From contig NZ_LR134327.1 of NCBI RefSeq assembly GCF_900636915.1, positions 1,426,001 to 1,490,000 of the forward strand: a stretch of 64,000 nt of DNA, in the 5' to 3' direction. The notes beneath the pieces are model-generated. The model was not told the origin of the DNA and searched no databases. It saw only the letters and a list, made by a program, of their open reading frames with translations. The translations under genes and the position numbers were made by a program. This document shows positions 42,577 to 53,965 of the stretch, piece by piece. The DNA comes from Aggregatibacter aphrophilus ATCC 33389 (lineage in GTDB: Bacteria > Pseudomonadota > Gammaproteobacteria > Enterobacterales > Pasteurellaceae). Numbering within the stretch: the stretch's first letter is position 1; each line of letters opens with the position of its first letter.

Positions 42577-43554
42577 ATGAAACCCACAACACAAAAACGT
42601 ACGCCAAATCGACCGCACTTTTCAGCCAATAAAGAAAAAAATACGGGCGTGAAACCCCGTCAATCCGTCAATAAGCCTGCCAATAAATCCGTTGCGGTGG
42701 AGGGCGAAAAATTACAAAAAGTTTTAGCCCGTGCCGGACAAGGCTCCCGCCGTGAAATTGAGGCGATCATTGCAGAGAATCGAGTAAGTGTGGATGGCAA
42801 AATCGCTACACTAGGTGATCGCATTAACGTACACTCCGGCGTGAAAGTGCGGATTGACGGCAATCTTATTAACCTTACTCAAGCGCAAAAAGAAGTGTGT
42901 CGGGTATTGATGTATTACAAACCGGAAGGGGAGCTTTGTACCCGCCATGATCCTGAAGGTCGTGCTACGGTATTTGATCGTTTACCTCGCTTAACCGGCG
43001 CCCGTTGGATTGCCGTTGGGCGCTTGGATATTAATACCTCGGGTTTATTGTTATTTACGACCGATGGAGAACTGGCAAACCGCTTGATGCATCCAAACCG
43101 TGAAGTAGAACGTGAATATTCCGTGCGCGTCTTCGGACATGTAGATGATGCGATGTTAAATCGCTTAAAAAAAGGCGTACAGTTAGAAGATGGGCCGGCA
43201 AATTTTAAAGATATTAAATTTGGCGGTGGTGTCGGCATGAATCAGTGGTTTGATGTCACCTTAATGGAAGGCCGCAACCGTGAAGTACGTCGTTTATGGG
43301 AATCACAAGGTATCCAAGTTAGCCGCCTGATTCGTATTCGTTATGGCAATATTAAACTAATGAAAACTTTGCCTCGTGGCGGTTGGCAGGAAATGCCGTT
43401 AGATGAGGTGAATTACTTGCGCGACCTAGTGGGCTTGGCACCGGAAACAGAAACAAAATTAGACGTGAATAAACAGCGTCGTCAATCAAAAGCAGGTCAA
43501 ATTCGTAAAGCAGTAAAACGCTATTCAGAATTAAGTAGACGTTATAAAAAATAG
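42577..43554 (+). CDS. rluB: 23S rRNA pseudouridine(2605) synthase RluB
   Basis: RluB makes pseudouridine 2605 in 23S rRNA. 325 residues. A lysine-rich disordered N-terminus precedes an S4 RNA-binding domain ([20 protein letters not shown]). The catalytic domain has the Asp in [19 protein letters not shown] near residue 150 and [16 protein letters not shown] near 232. The C-terminal tail is basic. An uptake signal is encoded within the N-terminal tail (42612-42621), where it does little harm to the protein. GAGGATTT is the ribosome site. Confidence 0.94.
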   Translation: MKPTTQKRTPNRPHFSANKEKNTGVKPRQSVNKPANKSVAVEGEKLQKVLARAGQGSRREIEAIIAENRVSVDGKIATLGDRINVHSGVKVRIDGNLINLTQAQKEVCRVLMYYKPEGELCTRHDPEGRATVFDRLPRLTGARWIAVGRLDINTSGLLLFTTDGELANRLMHPNREVEREYSVRVFGHVDDAMLNRLKKGVQLEDGPANFKDIKFGGGVGMNQWFDVTLMEGRNREVRRLWESQGIQVSRLIRIRYGNIKLMKTLPRGGWQEMPLDEVNYLRDLVGLAPETETKLDVNKQRRQSKAGQIRKAVKRYSELSRRYKK

Positions 43555-44550
<996 letters not shown>

Positions 44551-44584
44551 CCCTCATTTAACTCACATTGATATAGGAAGAAAA

Positions 44585-45412
44585 ATGTCAAATTTACAAC
44601 AAATCATTGAAAATGCGTTTGAAAAACGTGCAGAAATTACACCAAAAACAGTGGATGCGCAAACCCGTGCAGCTATTGAAGAGGTCATTGAAGGCTTAGA
44701 TAGCGGCAAATACCGCGTAGCCGAAAAAATTGACGGCGAATGGGTGACTCACCAATGGTTAAAAAAAGCGGTCTTGTTATCTTTCCGTATCAATGAGAAT
44801 CAAATCATTGATGGCTCAGAAACGAAATACTACGACAAAGTCGCCTTAAAATTTGCCGATTACACTGAAGAACGTTTCCAACAAGAAGGTTTCCGTGTGG
44901 TGCCATCTGCTACCGTACGTAAAGGGGCATACATTGCTAAAAATGCGGTATTAATGCCGTCTTACGTAAACATCGGCGCATATGTGGGCGAAGGTACTAT
45001 GGTGGATACTTGGGCGACCGTAGGTTCCTGTGCTCAAATCGGTAAAAACGTACATTTATCCGGTGGTGTGGGTATCGGTGGCGTGTTAGAGCCATTACAA
45101 GCCAACCCAACCATTATCGGAGACAACTGCTTTATCGGCGCCCGCTCTGAAGTGGTGGAAGGTGTTATCGTTGAAGATGGTTGTGTGATCTCCATGGGCG
45201 TATTTATTGGTCAATCCACCAAAATTTACGATCGTGAAACCGGCGAAGTGTTCTATGGTCGCGTACCGGCGGGTTCCGTTGTGGTTTCCGGTAGTCTTCC
45301 GTCAAAATGCGGTAAATACAGCCTTTATTGTGCTGTTATCGTGAAAAAAGTGGATGCCAAAACTTTAGGAAAGGTAGGTATCAACGAATTATTGCGTTCC
45401 ATTGAAGAGTAA
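44585..45412 (+). CDS. dapD: 2,3,4,5-tetrahydropyridine-2,6-dicarboxylate N-succinyltransferase
   Basis: DapD succinylates tetrahydrodipicolinate in the lysine and meso-diaminopimelate pathway, so it feeds peptidoglycan synthesis. 275 residues, standard length. The N-terminal helical domain ([19 protein letters not shown]) is followed by a left-handed beta-helix of hexapeptide repeats ([45 protein letters not shown]). The C-terminal segment [19 protein letters not shown] closes the site. Confidence 0.98.
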   Translation: MSNLQQIIENAFEKRAEITPKTVDAQTRAAIEEVIEGLDSGKYRVAEKIDGEWVTHQWLKKAVLLSFRINENQIIDGSETKYYDKVALKFADYTEERFQQEGFRVVPSATVRKGAYIAKNAVLMPSYVNIGAYVGEGTMVDTWATVGSCAQIGKNVHLSGGVGIGGVLEPLQANPTIIGDNCFIGARSEVVEGVIVEDGCVISMGVFIGQSTKIYDRETGEVFYGRVPAGSVVVSGSLPSKCGKYSLYCAVIVKKVDAKTLGKVGINELLRSIEE

Positions 45413-45443
45413 TTAAAACGATAAAAAAATGAGCTAGCCATGA

Positions 45444-45488
45444 CTGCACTCAAAATTTGAATACTCAATTAATTAGAGTGCAGATTTT
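45444..45488 (+). terminator. Probable terminator of dapD
   Basis: CTGCACTC and GAGTGCAG form an 8-bp stem with a 24-base AT-rich loop followed by ATTTTT, 31 bases after dapD. The 319-base gap 45413-45731 otherwise holds only the palindrome at 45679-45711 and no gene. Confidence 0.6.
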
Positions 45489-45678
45489 TGTGGGTGAATA
45501 TTATTCAATTGAACTTAAATATTACACTGGCAACCTTATCTTCCAAGGAAATAAAAATCTTTATGAAATCGCACAGTGATTTCATATTGCCTTACATTTT
45601 CGTTTTCATATGTATTGTATAGAAAGTTCTTATTTTTTCTGATTTAAAATCTTTTTAATCTTTGTATATAAGCCCATC

Positions 45679-45711
45679 AGATAATAGCTAGAGATTATCT
45701 AGCTATTATCT
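45679..45711. repeat. Perfect 14-bp inverted repeat after hiuH
   Basis: AGATAATAGCTAGA and TCTAGCTATTATCT flank a 5-base loop, 20 bases beyond the stop of the minus-strand hydroxyisourate hydrolase gene. No T run follows on the minus strand, so it may protect the 3' end rather than terminate. Confidence 0.7.
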
Positions 45712-45731
45712 AAAAGAATAGGTTATACCTG

Positions 45732-46145
45732 TCAACTGCCTCTATATGTAGAATAACCATAAGGAGACAATGTAATAGGTACGTGATAGTGTGTATTATC
45801 CTTTAGTTCAAAGGGCACTTCTATAAATGGATAAAAACTCTTGGTACCTAATTTGTCAAAATACTCTTTTACTTCAAATTTTAGTTTATAGATACCTTTA
45901 TTTTCTTTCCCATCCTGAATCGGTAGAAAATCTTTGATTCGCCCATTTTCGTCAGTAGTTCCTTTTGTTATTAGAGCCCAATCCTCACCTTTATCATTGA
46001 ACTTATACAATTCAATTTTGACATTTGGTGCAGGCATACCTTTGTTAATATCTAAAATATGTGTACTTAACTGATACGTTGTAGCAAAGCATGTTGATGT
46101 TGCAAGCATCATAGTTAATCCTACAATTTTATTTTTCAAACTCAT
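45732..46145 (-). CDS. hiuH: Periplasmic 5-hydroxyisourate hydrolase (transthyretin-like)
   Basis: HiuH hydrolyses 5-hydroxyisourate, the first product of urate oxidation, to OHCU. 137 residues. A signal peptide (core VGLTMMLATSTCFA) makes it periplasmic. The mature protein has the family motifs: LSTHILDINKGMPA with the active-site His, NGRIKDF with the Arg, HYHVPITLSPYGYS with a second His, and the C-terminal hallmark YRGS. Ribosome site AAGGAGAA. No urate oxidase or other purine-catabolism gene is near. A perfect CRP-consensus site lies ~82 bases upstream. E. coli HiuH is likewise periplasmic. Confidence 0.93.
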   Translation of the reverse strand: MSLKNKIVGLTMMLATSTCFATTYQLSTHILDINKGMPAPNVKIELYKFNDKGEDWALITKGTTDENGRIKDFLPIQDGKENKGIYKLKFEVKEYFDKLGTKSFYPFIEVPFELKDNTHYHVPITLSPYGYSTYRGS

Positions 46146-46226
46146 TTAATTCTCCTTTAGTTGTTGCATAATTGTGAATGAGAGTTACGTTAGTCCTTAA
46201 TTTGTAATTTAAATTCCCATAAAAAG

Positions 46227-46242
46227 TGTGATATATGTCACA
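46227..46242 (-). promoter_or_regulatory. CRP site upstream of hiuH
   Basis: TGTGATATATGTCACA is a perfect match to the TGTGA-N6-TCACA consensus and lies in an A/T-rich frame. Its centre is about 90 bases before the hiuH start. The 400-base gap 46146-46546 contains no gene; an 18-base palindrome AGCACTTTTGAAAGTGCT is at 46281-46298, and the rest shows nothing clear. Confidence 0.75.
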
Positions 46243-46546
46243 AATTTAAAAAAATAATACTGGCAAGGCTGTTATTTCATAGCACTTTTGAAAGTGCTGC
46301 AACATAACAATAACCTGAAATAGCTTTGAATCGTATAAAATTCAACATTTACCAGTCCTAGGAGATATGTTATGTACAGTTTAAATTATATTAATTAGGA
46401 AAAAGAAAAACATTTAGCACTTGTGTCGAGTCTTTTCTCCTAAATCATCAGCTTTCTAGAGAATTTTCCGGTATGGAATTCCTATATTGATAGGATAAAA
46501 CCACATATTTTACGTAAGGGATTTTATTCTTCTTTAAATCAGAAGA

Positions 46547-47404
46547 TCATTTTTTTGCCAACATGGTCACAAATTTCATTTTATAGCGATTGCCATTTTC
46601 ATCAGTTTTGTGTAATTCGCCCATATTTTCGTTGTATTCCAAGAATTCCCAGTCTTTGTAGTATTCTTTTAATTCGTTTTCAGCGAAGGTGAAAGAGAAC
46701 GGCAATGGGCAAGGTACTTCCGGAGTGGACATCGCGGCTACGATTAAATTATAACCACCCGAATTGGTGTGGCTTTGCATATTTTTAAGAATTGCCGGTA
46801 CGCGGGTACGATCGAGGAACATGAAGACCACGGTAGAAATAATAAAATCGTAGTTTTCTTGAATATTGGCATCATTGATATTGTAAAGTGCGGTCTGAAT
46901 TTTCAGATTTTCTTTCTCTTTGGTTTCGTTTAAAAACATGAGGCTGTTTTCATTATGATCCCAAGAGGTAACATCATAACCTAACAAACTCAAATAGAGT
47001 GAGTTACGGCCTTGTCCGCAGCCTAAATCCAATACTTTACAAGGCTTAATGATTTTAGCCGCATTAACTACATCACCATGGGTAGCGGTCATGTTGTATT
47101 TTTTGCTGAAATAATCTTCTTTCGTACAATAAAATTCAAGGAAACATTCTAAATCATCGGAAAGGGCTTCCACTTGATGCCAAAGTTGAGGTTCAACAAA
47201 AGGAGTGTCTTCATTTGGAGTGAAAACATGTTCGCTAACAATATCGCCATCTTCTGTTAACACATAAAATTTTAATTGACCTTTTAAAACGGTAATTTTT
47301 CCCCAAGTTCCAACTTTAGTGTTGTGCTTTTCTTGAAACATTTTTGGTAAGCTGTCTTTGGTCCAAATCGGCATTTTTTTGTAACAAATCAGTTCGTTTT
47401 GCAT
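46547..47404 (-). CDS. tehB: Tellurite resistance methyltransferase TehB with N-terminal cupin-like domain
   Basis: TehB methylates tellurite/selenite using SAM; in Haemophilus it has also been linked to oxidative stress and heme use. 285 residues from the ATG at 47404, with TTGGAGAAAAAA as ribosome site. The N-terminal ~95 residues form a small cupin-like domain (TVLKGQLKFYVLTEDGDIVSE-type strands); E. coli TehB lacks it. The methyltransferase domain has VLDLGCGQGRNSLYLSLL near residue 120 and FIISTVVFMFLDRTRVPAI near 195. Stand-alone, without tehA. An uptake signal is encoded at 46885-46894. Confidence 0.94.
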   Translation of the reverse strand: MQNELICYKKMPIWTKDSLPKMFQEKHNTKVGTWGKITVLKGQLKFYVLTEDGDIVSEHVFTPNEDTPFVEPQLWHQVEALSDDLECFLEFYCTKEDYFSKKYNMTATHGDVVNAAKIIKPCKVLDLGCGQGRNSLYLSLLGYDVTSWDHNENSLMFLNETKEKENLKIQTALYNINDANIQENYDFIISTVVFMFLDRTRVPAILKNMQSHTNSGGYNLIVAAMSTPEVPCPLPFSFTFAENELKEYYKDWEFLEYNENMGELHKTDENGNRYKMKFVTMLAKK

Positions 47405-47807
47405 TTTTTTCTCCAACGTAAAATAGTTGAGCGCAATGGTAGGTTAAATTCTTTAAATATGCAATATTTTATTCCGATTCAGAGTATTATCAAAAGCCAA
47501 AATTGGGCGATCATATTAAGTGCGGTTGATTTTTTGTACGTTTTCAAAATAGAGGTGAATTTGCCATGTGTAAAATATAGCTCGAATGGGATATTTTCAG
47601 GCCTAGAGCGAAAAATCACTACCATTTTTTCAAAAAATCTAATAAGATTTACATTATTTGTTAAAAATTTGTGATGCGCGTTTTTTATACAGTAAGGCGG
47701 CGAAAATTTTTACAAATTGAATCGTTTTTAGTTATTAATTCGTTGTTTAATTGCTACCAAAAGTAGGATTAAACGTACTTCTAACTTAATAAAATAAGGA
47801 AAAAACT
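47405..47807. other. Intergenic region between tehB and aceE (divergent)
   Basis: This 403-base gap contains an uptake signal (47518-47526). It is AT-rich near aceE and must hold the promoters of both genes. A small open frame on the plus strand (47399-47674) has no ribosome site or family features. I cannot place the promoter elements with confidence. AATTGCTACCAAAA around 47750 is a weak PdhR-like half site. Confidence 0.5.
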
Positions 47808-50465
47808 ATGTCAGAATTGTTAAAAAATGACGTAGATCCGATCGAAACTAACGATTGGTTGGCATCAATTGATTCGTTAATTCGTGAGGAAGGTATTGAG
47901 CGTGCTCAGTTTATTATTGATCAAGTTATGCAACAAGCTCGTGCCGGCGGTGTTTCTTTACCAAGTGGAATCACAACCGATTATGTGAATACTATTCCGG
48001 TTTCCGAGCAACCGGCTTATCCGGGAAATTTGGAAATTGAACGTCGTATCCGTTCTTACATTCGTTGGAATGCGGTAATGATGGTATTACGTGCCCAGAA
48101 AAAAGATCTTGATTTAGGTGGTCACTTATCCACTTTCCAATCTGCAGCAACGATGTATGAAGTTGGCTTCAACCATTTCTTCAAGGCGGCAACTGAGAAA
48201 AACGGTGGTGATTTAGTTTATTTCCAAGGCCATGCGGCGCCGGGGATTTATGCGCGTGCGTTTGTAGAAGGACGTTTAACCGAAGATCAATTAAACAATT
48301 TCCGTCAAGAAGCCCACGGTCACGGCCTGTCTTCTTATCCTCATCCGAAATTAATGCCTGATTTCTGGCAATTCTCTACCGTTTCTATGGGTTTAGGTCC
48401 TGTAAATGCCATTTATCAAGCCCGTTTCTTGAAATACTTAGAAAATCGTGGCTTAAAAGACACCTCAGACCAAAAAGTATATGCGTTCTTGGGCGATGGT
48501 GAAATGGATGAAATCGAGTCTAAAGGTGCATTAACTTTTGCAGCCCGCGAACATTTAGATAACTTAATTTTTGTTATTTCTTGTAACTTACAACGCTTAG
48601 ACGGCCCGGTAAACGGTAACGGCAAAATCGTTCAAGAATTAGAAGGCTTGTTCGTTGGTGCCGGTTGGGAAGTGATTAAAGTGATGTGGGGTAGTCGTTG
48701 GGATAAATTATTCGCTAAAGATACCACAGGTAAATTGACTCAATTAATGATGGAAGTAGTTGATGGTGACTACTTAACATTCAAATCTAAAGACGGCGCT
48801 TACGTACGTGAACATTTCTTCGGTCGTTATCCTGAAACGGCAGCATTAGTTGCCGACATGACCGATGATGAGATTTGGTCATTACAACGTGGTGGTCATG
48901 ATCCATTAAAAGTTTTCGCTGCATTCAAGAAAGCGCAAACAGCAGGTAAACCGGTTGTAATTTTAGTTCACTCCGTGAAAGGCTATAAAATTGCTGAAGC
49001 GGAAAGTAAAAATACCGCACACCAATCTAAAAAAATGTCTGTGGACAGCATCAGAGCTTACCGCGACTACTTCCACATTCCGGTGAAAGACGAAGATTTG
49101 GAAAAATTACCTTATGTTACGTTCCCGGAAGGTTCCGAAGAGTACAAATACTTGCACGAACACCGTAAAGCATTACAAGGTTATGTGCCGGCACGTCAAC
49201 CAAAATTCAGCGTGGATTTCAAAGCGCCTGAGCTTTCCGAGTTCTCTGCATTGTTAGAGGCGCAACCGCGTCCGATTTCTACCACAATGGCGTTCGTTCG
49301 TTTCTTAAACACCCTATTAAAAGACAAAGAAGTGGGCAAACACATTGTTCCAATCGTAGCGGACGAAGCACGTACTTTCGGTATGGAAGGTTTATTCCGT
49401 CAAATCGGTATTTACAACCCGCATGGTCAAAACTATGTGCCATCCGACCGTGATTTAGTAGCTTACTATCGTGAAGCGAAAGACGGTCAGGTATTGCAAG
49501 AAGGTATCAACGAATTAGGCGCGACATCTTCCTGGTTGGCTGCGGCAACCTCTTATTCCATCAGTAATGTGCCGATGATTCCGTTCTTTATTTATTACTC
49601 TATGTTCGGCTTCCAACGTGTGGGCGACTTATTGTGGGCAGCGGGCGACCAATTGGCGCGCGGCTTCATGATCGGCGGTACATCAGGTCGTACGACATTA
49701 AACGGTGAAGGTTTACAACACGAAGATGGTCACAGCCATATTCAATCCTTAACTATCCCGAACTGCGTGTCTTATGATCCAGCATTCGCTTATGAAGTGG
49801 CGGTAATAATGCAGGATGGTATCCACCGTATGTACGGCGAAAAACAAGAAGATGTGTTCTATTACATCACCACCTTAAACGAAATTTATGACCAACCGGC
49901 AATGCCTGCCGGTGCGGAAGACGGTATCCGTAAAGGTCTGTATAAATTTGAAAGCGTTGAAGGCAAAGGTAAAGGCACCGTGCAATTATTAGGTTCCGGT
50001 GCGATTTTACGTCATGTTCGCGAAGCGGCTCAAATCTTAGCGAAAGATTACGGTATCAGCTCCGATGTTTATAGCGCTCCGTCTTTCACTGAAGCGGCTC
50101 GCGAAGGTGCCGACGCGGTACGTTGGAATATGTTACACCCAACCGAAACGCCACGTGTGCCATACGTTGCGCAAGTGATGAACGACAAACCGGCAGTGGC
50201 GGCAACGGACTACATGAAACTGTTCGCCGACCAAATTCGCGCCTATGTGCCGTCTAAACACTATCATGTGTTAGGTACCGACGGTTTCGGACGTTCCGAC
50301 AGTCGTGCAAACTTACGCGATCACTTCGAAGTTGATGCACACCACGTTGTTGTTGCTGCATTACATGTGTTGGCGCAAGAAGGCACTGTTGATAAGAAAG
50401 CTGTTGCCGAAGCAATCGCGAAATACGGTATCAATCCTGAAAGATTAAATCCGTTATACGCATAA
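47808..50465 (+). CDS. aceE: Pyruvate dehydrogenase E1 component (homodimeric)
   Basis: AceE decarboxylates pyruvate with thiamine diphosphate and acetylates the E2 lipoyl group. 885 residues, the homodimeric gamma-proteobacterial type. The TPP-binding motif is FLGDGEMDEIESKGALTFAA near residue 228, ending in NCNLQRLDGPVNGN-like sequence. Further motifs are YVREHFFGRYPE, VADEARTFGMEGLFRQIG near 518 and LQHEDGHSHIQSLTIPNC near 640. First gene of aceE-aceF-lpdA. Confidence 0.98.
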   Translation: MSELLKNDVDPIETNDWLASIDSLIREEGIERAQFIIDQVMQQARAGGVSLPSGITTDYVNTIPVSEQPAYPGNLEIERRIRSYIRWNAVMMVLRAQKKDLDLGGHLSTFQSAATMYEVGFNHFFKAATEKNGGDLVYFQGHAAPGIYARAFVEGRLTEDQLNNFRQEAHGHGLSSYPHPKLMPDFWQFSTVSMGLGPVNAIYQARFLKYLENRGLKDTSDQKVYAFLGDGEMDEIESKGALTFAAREHLDNLIFVISCNLQRLDGPVNGNGKIVQELEGLFVGAGWEVIKVMWGSRWDKLFAKDTTGKLTQLMMEVVDGDYLTFKSKDGAYVREHFFGRYPETAALVADMTDDEIWSLQRGGHDPLKVFAAFKKAQTAGKPVVILVHSVKGYKIAEAESKNTAHQSKKMSVDSIRAYRDYFHIPVKDEDLEKLPYVTFPEGSEEYKYLHEHRKALQGYVPARQPKFSVDFKAPELSEFSALLEAQPRPISTTMAFVRFLNTLLKDKEVGKHIVPIVADEARTFGMEGLFRQIGIYNPHGQNYVPSDRDLVAYYREAKDGQVLQEGINELGATSSWLAAATSYSISNVPMIPFFIYYSMFGFQRVGDLLWAAGDQLARGFMIGGTSGRTTLNGEGLQHEDGHSHIQSLTIPNCVSYDPAFAYEVAVIMQDGIHRMYGEKQEDVFYYITTLNEIYDQPAMPAGAEDGIRKGLYKFESVEGKGKGTVQLLGSGAILRHVREAAQILAKDYGISSDVYSAPSFTEAAREGADAVRWNMLHPTETPRVPYVAQVMNDKPAVAATDYMKLFADQIRAYVPSKHYHVLGTDGFGRSDSRANLRDHFEVDAHHVVVAALHVLAQEGTVDKKAVAEAIAKYGINPERLNPLYA

Positions 50466-50483
50466 GAAATAACGAAAAAAACG

Positions 50484-50517
50484 ACCGCACTTACGTGCTA
50501 AAACCTCAAAGTGCGGT
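50484..50517. repeat. Inverted uptake-signal pair between aceE and aceF
   Basis: ACCGCACTT (50484-50492) and AAAGTGCGGT (50508-50517) can form a 9-bp stem within the pdh operon, followed by TAGTTTT. It may act as a partial terminator or processing point. Confidence 0.75.
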
Positions 50518-50552
50518 TAGTTTTACAAGTATTTTTAAAGGTAAAAAAACAA

Positions 50553-52433
50553 ATGGCTAAACAAATTCAAATTCCGGATATTGGTAGTGATGAAGTTACC
50601 GTAACCGAAGTCATGGTGAAAGTTGGAGAAACTATTACTGCGGATCAATCCATTATTAACGTAGAAGGTGACAAGGCTTCCATGGAAGTTCCGGCACCTG
50701 AAGCGGGCGTGGTAAAAGAAATTTTAGTGAAAGTAGGCGATAAAGTAACTACCGGTACACCGATGCTCGTGTTAGATAGCGCTGATGCTGCACCGGCTCA
50801 AGCGCCTGCAGCTGCTCCTGCGCCAACCGCAGCACCTGCTAGCGCCCAAGTTATTGATGTCAACGTACCGGATATCGGTGGTGACGAAGTCAATGTTACT
50901 GATGTTATGGTAAAAGTTGGCGACCGCGTTGAAGTTGATCAATCCATCATTAACGTAGAAGGCGACAAAGCCTCTATGGAAGTACCTGCTCCTGTTGCAG
51001 GTATCGTAAAAGAAATTATCATCAAAGCCGGCGATAAAGTTTCCACAGGTACATTAATCATGCGCTTTGAAGTTGCCGGTAGCGCACCGGCTGCCGTACC
51101 TACTGCATCAGCACCGGTAGCTGCACCGGCCGCTCCGGTCGCAGGTGGCGTGAAAGATGTGAATATCCCGGACATCGGCGGCGATGAGGTGAATGTTACC
51201 GAAATCATGGTGAAAGTTGGTGATACCATTACTGAAGAGCAATCCTTAATTACCGTAGAAGGCGACAAAGCTTCTATGGAAGTGCCTGCTCCGTTTGCCG
51301 GTGTGGTGAAAGAAATTTTAGTAAAATCCGGTGATAAGGTTTCAACCGGTACATTAATTATGCGCTTTGAAGTTGCCGGTAGTGCACCGGTTGCCGCACC
51401 GGCACCACAAGCCGCTGCACCTGCACCGACAGCTGCGCCGGCCGTAGCACCTTCTGCACCGGCAGCAACCACTTCCGATGCCGATGTTACCGGTGCGAAA
51501 AGCTACGCTCATGCAACACCGGTTATTCGTCGTCTTGCCCGCGAGTTTGGCGTAAATCTTGATAAAGTGAAAGGTACCGGTCGTAAAGGTCGTATCTTAA
51601 AAGAAGACGTTCAAGCTTATGTGAAAGCTGCCGTGAAAGCGTTAGAAAGCGGTGCGGCTTCTGCTACAGGCGCTGCGAATGGCGCAGGCTTAGGCTTATT
51701 ACCATGGCCAAAAGTGGACTTCAGCAAGTTTGGTGAAATTGAGGAAGTTGAATTAAGTCGTATTAACAAAATCTCCGGTGCGAACTTACATCGTAACTGG
51801 GTCATGATTCCTCATGTTACCCACTTCGACAAAGCGGACATCACAGATTTAGAAACCTTCCGTAAAGAACAAAATGCTTTAGCTGAAAAACAAAAACTTG
51901 GTGTGAAAATCACGCCGGTTGTATTCATTATGAAAGCCGTCGCTAAAGCGTTAGAAGCGTTCCCACGTTTCAACAGTTCAATTACCGAAGATGCACAACG
52001 CTTAATCTTGAAAAAATATATCAATATCGGCGTTGCGGTGGATACACCAAACGGTTTGGTTGTTCCTGTATTTAAAGATGTAAACAAAAAAGGTATTATC
52101 GAGCTTTCCCGTGAATTGGCAGACGTTTCTAAGAAAGCCCGCGACGGTAAATTAACGGCATCCGATATGCAAGGCGGTTGTTTCACCATCTCCAGTATCG
52201 GTGGTTTGGGCACAACTCACTTTGCACCAATCGTGAATGTCCCTGAAGTGGCGATTTTAGGTGTATCCAAATCTTCAATGGAACCTGTATGGAACGGTAA
52301 AGATTTCGCACCACGCTTAATTCTTCCGATTTCCTTGTCATTCGACCACCGAGTCATTGACGGTGCGGATGGCGCGCGTTTCATTAGCTACATCGGTTCC
52401 GTATTGGCTGATTTACGTCGTTTAGTTATGTAA
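50553..52433 (+). CDS. aceF: Dihydrolipoyllysine-residue acetyltransferase E2 (three lipoyl domains)
   Basis: E2 is the core of the pyruvate dehydrogenase complex and moves acetyl to CoA. The ATG at 50553 ([14 protein letters not shown]) gives 626 residues. Three lipoyl domains each contain [10 protein letters not shown], with the lipoylated lysines at about 41, 139 and 239, joined by Ala/Pro-rich swinging arms. The E1/E3-binding domain ([19 protein letters not shown]) is near 325-360. The catalytic domain ends with [17 protein letters not shown], carrying the active His. The second and third lipoyl domains are very alike at the DNA level. Confidence 0.97.
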   Translation: MAKQIQIPDIGSDEVTVTEVMVKVGETITADQSIINVEGDKASMEVPAPEAGVVKEILVKVGDKVTTGTPMLVLDSADAAPAQAPAAAPAPTAAPASAQVIDVNVPDIGGDEVNVTDVMVKVGDRVEVDQSIINVEGDKASMEVPAPVAGIVKEIIIKAGDKVSTGTLIMRFEVAGSAPAAVPTASAPVAAPAAPVAGGVKDVNIPDIGGDEVNVTEIMVKVGDTITEEQSLITVEGDKASMEVPAPFAGVVKEILVKSGDKVSTGTLIMRFEVAGSAPVAAPAPQAAAPAPTAAPAVAPSAPAATTSDADVTGAKSYAHATPVIRRLAREFGVNLDKVKGTGRKGRILKEDVQAYVKAAVKALESGAASATGAANGAGLGLLPWPKVDFSKFGEIEEVELSRINKISGANLHRNWVMIPHVTHFDKADITDLETFRKEQNALAEKQKLGVKITPVVFIMKAVAKALEAFPRFNSSITEDAQRLILKKYINIGVAVDTPNGLVVPVFKDVNKKGIIELSRELADVSKKARDGKLTASDMQGGCFTISSIGGLGTTHFAPIVNVPEVAILGVSKSSMEPVWNGKDFAPRLILPISLSFDHRVIDGADGARFISYIGSVLADLRRLVM

Positions 52434-52438
52434 TCTGC

Positions 52439-52465
52439 AACGCCTCTCAACTGAGGGGCGTTTTT
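52439..52465 (+). terminator. Hairpin with T run between aceF and lpdA
   Basis: AACGCCTCTCA and TGAGGGGCGTT with a 2-base spacer and TTTT, right after the aceF stop. As lpdA lies 58 bases on and is also shared with other 2-oxoacid complexes, this may be an attenuator. Confidence 0.8.
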
Positions 52466-52523
52466 CTAATTTATCCTAATCGCAAAGTGCGGTTAGTTTT
52501 TTAAACGTTTTTACGAGGTAAAA

Positions 52524-53948
52524 ATGAGTAAAGAAGTTAAAACCCAAGTCGTTGTACTTGGTGCAGGCCCCGCAGGTTATTCGGCAGCATTCCGCTGTGC
52601 CGACTTAGGTTTAGAAACCGTGATTGTTGAACGTTATTCCACCTTGGGCGGTGTGTGCTTAAACGTTGGTTGTATTCCATCTAAAGCGTTATTACACGTT
52701 GCGAAAATCATTGAAGAAGCCAAACACGTTGAACATCATGGCGTAGTATTTTCTGAGCCCAAAATTGATTTAGATAAAATCCGTGCCGGTAAAGAAGGCG
52801 TGGTTTCCCGTTTAACCGGCGGTTTAGCCGGTATGGCCAAGATGCGTAAAGTGCAAGTGGTGCAAGGCGAAGCCAAATTTGCCGATTCCCACACTTTAGC
52901 GGTGACCGACAAAGACGGTAACGTCACCAGCGTGAAATTCGACAACGCCATTATTGCGGCGGGTTCACGTCCGATTGAACTTCCGTTCATTCCTCATCAC
53001 GATCCGCGTGTTTGGGATTCCACCGATGCCCTTGCTTTGCGTGAAGTGCCGAAAGATTTGTTAATCATGGGTGGCGGTATCATCGGTTTGGAAATGGGTA
53101 CTGTATATGAAGCCTTGGGTTCAAAAGTTGACGTGGTAGAAATGTTCGATCAAGTAATTCCGGCGGCGGACAAAGACATCGTCAAAATCTTCACCAAACG
53201 TATCGAGCAAAAATTCAACTTAATGCTTGAAACCAAAGTGACTGCAGTAGAAGCCAAACAAGACGGTATTTACGTTTCTATGGAAGGCAAAGCGGGCAAC
53301 ATCACTAACCGTTATGATGCGGTATTGGTGGCGATCGGTCGTACCCCGAACGGCAAATTAATCGACGCGGAAAAAGCCGGCGTAAACGTTGATGAACGCG
53401 GCTTTATCCGTACTGACAAACAAATGCGTACCAACGTTTCCCATATTTTCGCTATCGGCGATATCGTGGGTCAACCGATGTTAGCACACAAAGGGGTGCA
53501 CGAAGGTCACGTTGCCGCCGAAGTGATTGCGGGCAAAAAACACTATTTCGACCCGAAAGTGATTCCGTCAATCGCTTACACCGAACCGGAAGTAGCGTGG
53601 GTAGGTAAAACCGAGAAAGAATGTAAAGCCGAAGGCGTAAACTACGAAATCGCAAACTTCCCATGGGCAGCTTCCGGTCGTGCAATCGCTTCCGACTGCG
53701 CCGACGGTATGACCAAACTGATTTTCGATAAAGACACGCATCGCGTACTTGGCGGCGCCATCGTCGGCACCAATGCCGGTGAATTGTTAGGCGAAATTGG
53801 TCTTGCCATCGAAATGGGTTGTGACGCGGAAGATATCGCATTGACCATCCACGCCCACCCAACCTTACACGAATCCGTCGGTCTTGCTGCCGAAGTGTTT
53901 GAGGGGTCGGTCACCGACTTACCTAATCCAAAAGCGAAGAAAAAATAA
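52524..53948 (+). CDS. lpdA: Dihydrolipoyl dehydrogenase (E3)
   Basis: E3 reoxidises dihydrolipoyl groups of the pyruvate and 2-oxoglutarate dehydrogenase complexes with FAD and NAD. 474 residues. FAD loop VVLGAGPAGYSAAFRCADLG; redox-active disulfide in GGVCLNVGCIPSKALLH near residues 45-50; NAD loop LIMGGGIIGLEMGTVYEALG near 180; AIGDIVGQPMLAHKG near 315; and the catalytic His-Glu in TIHAHPTLHESVG near 445. Last gene of the pdh operon, with a terminator after it. Confidence 0.98.
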   Translation: MSKEVKTQVVVLGAGPAGYSAAFRCADLGLETVIVERYSTLGGVCLNVGCIPSKALLHVAKIIEEAKHVEHHGVVFSEPKIDLDKIRAGKEGVVSRLTGGLAGMAKMRKVQVVQGEAKFADSHTLAVTDKDGNVTSVKFDNAIIAAGSRPIELPFIPHHDPRVWDSTDALALREVPKDLLIMGGGIIGLEMGTVYEALGSKVDVVEMFDQVIPAADKDIVKIFTKRIEQKFNLMLETKVTAVEAKQDGIYVSMEGKAGNITNRYDAVLVAIGRTPNGKLIDAEKAGVNVDERGFIRTDKQMRTNVSHIFAIGDIVGQPMLAHKGVHEGHVAAEVIAGKKHYFDPKVIPSIAYTEPEVAWVGKTEKECKAEGVNYEIANFPWAASGRAIASDCADGMTKLIFDKDTHRVLGGAIVGTNAGELLGEIGLAIEMGCDAEDIALTIHAHPTLHESVGLAAEVFEGSVTDLPNPKAKKK

Positions 53949-53965
53949 TTTGCTTCATTCAAAAT

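Noticed and set aside
47399..47674. 91-codon plus-strand frame upstream of aceE
   Set aside because: It starts inside tehB, has no ribosome site, contains an uptake signal and shows no family features.
50939..51472. 177-codon minus-strand frame within aceF
   Set aside because: It is an Ala/Gly-rich mirror of the lipoyl-domain linkers of aceF, produced by high codon bias.
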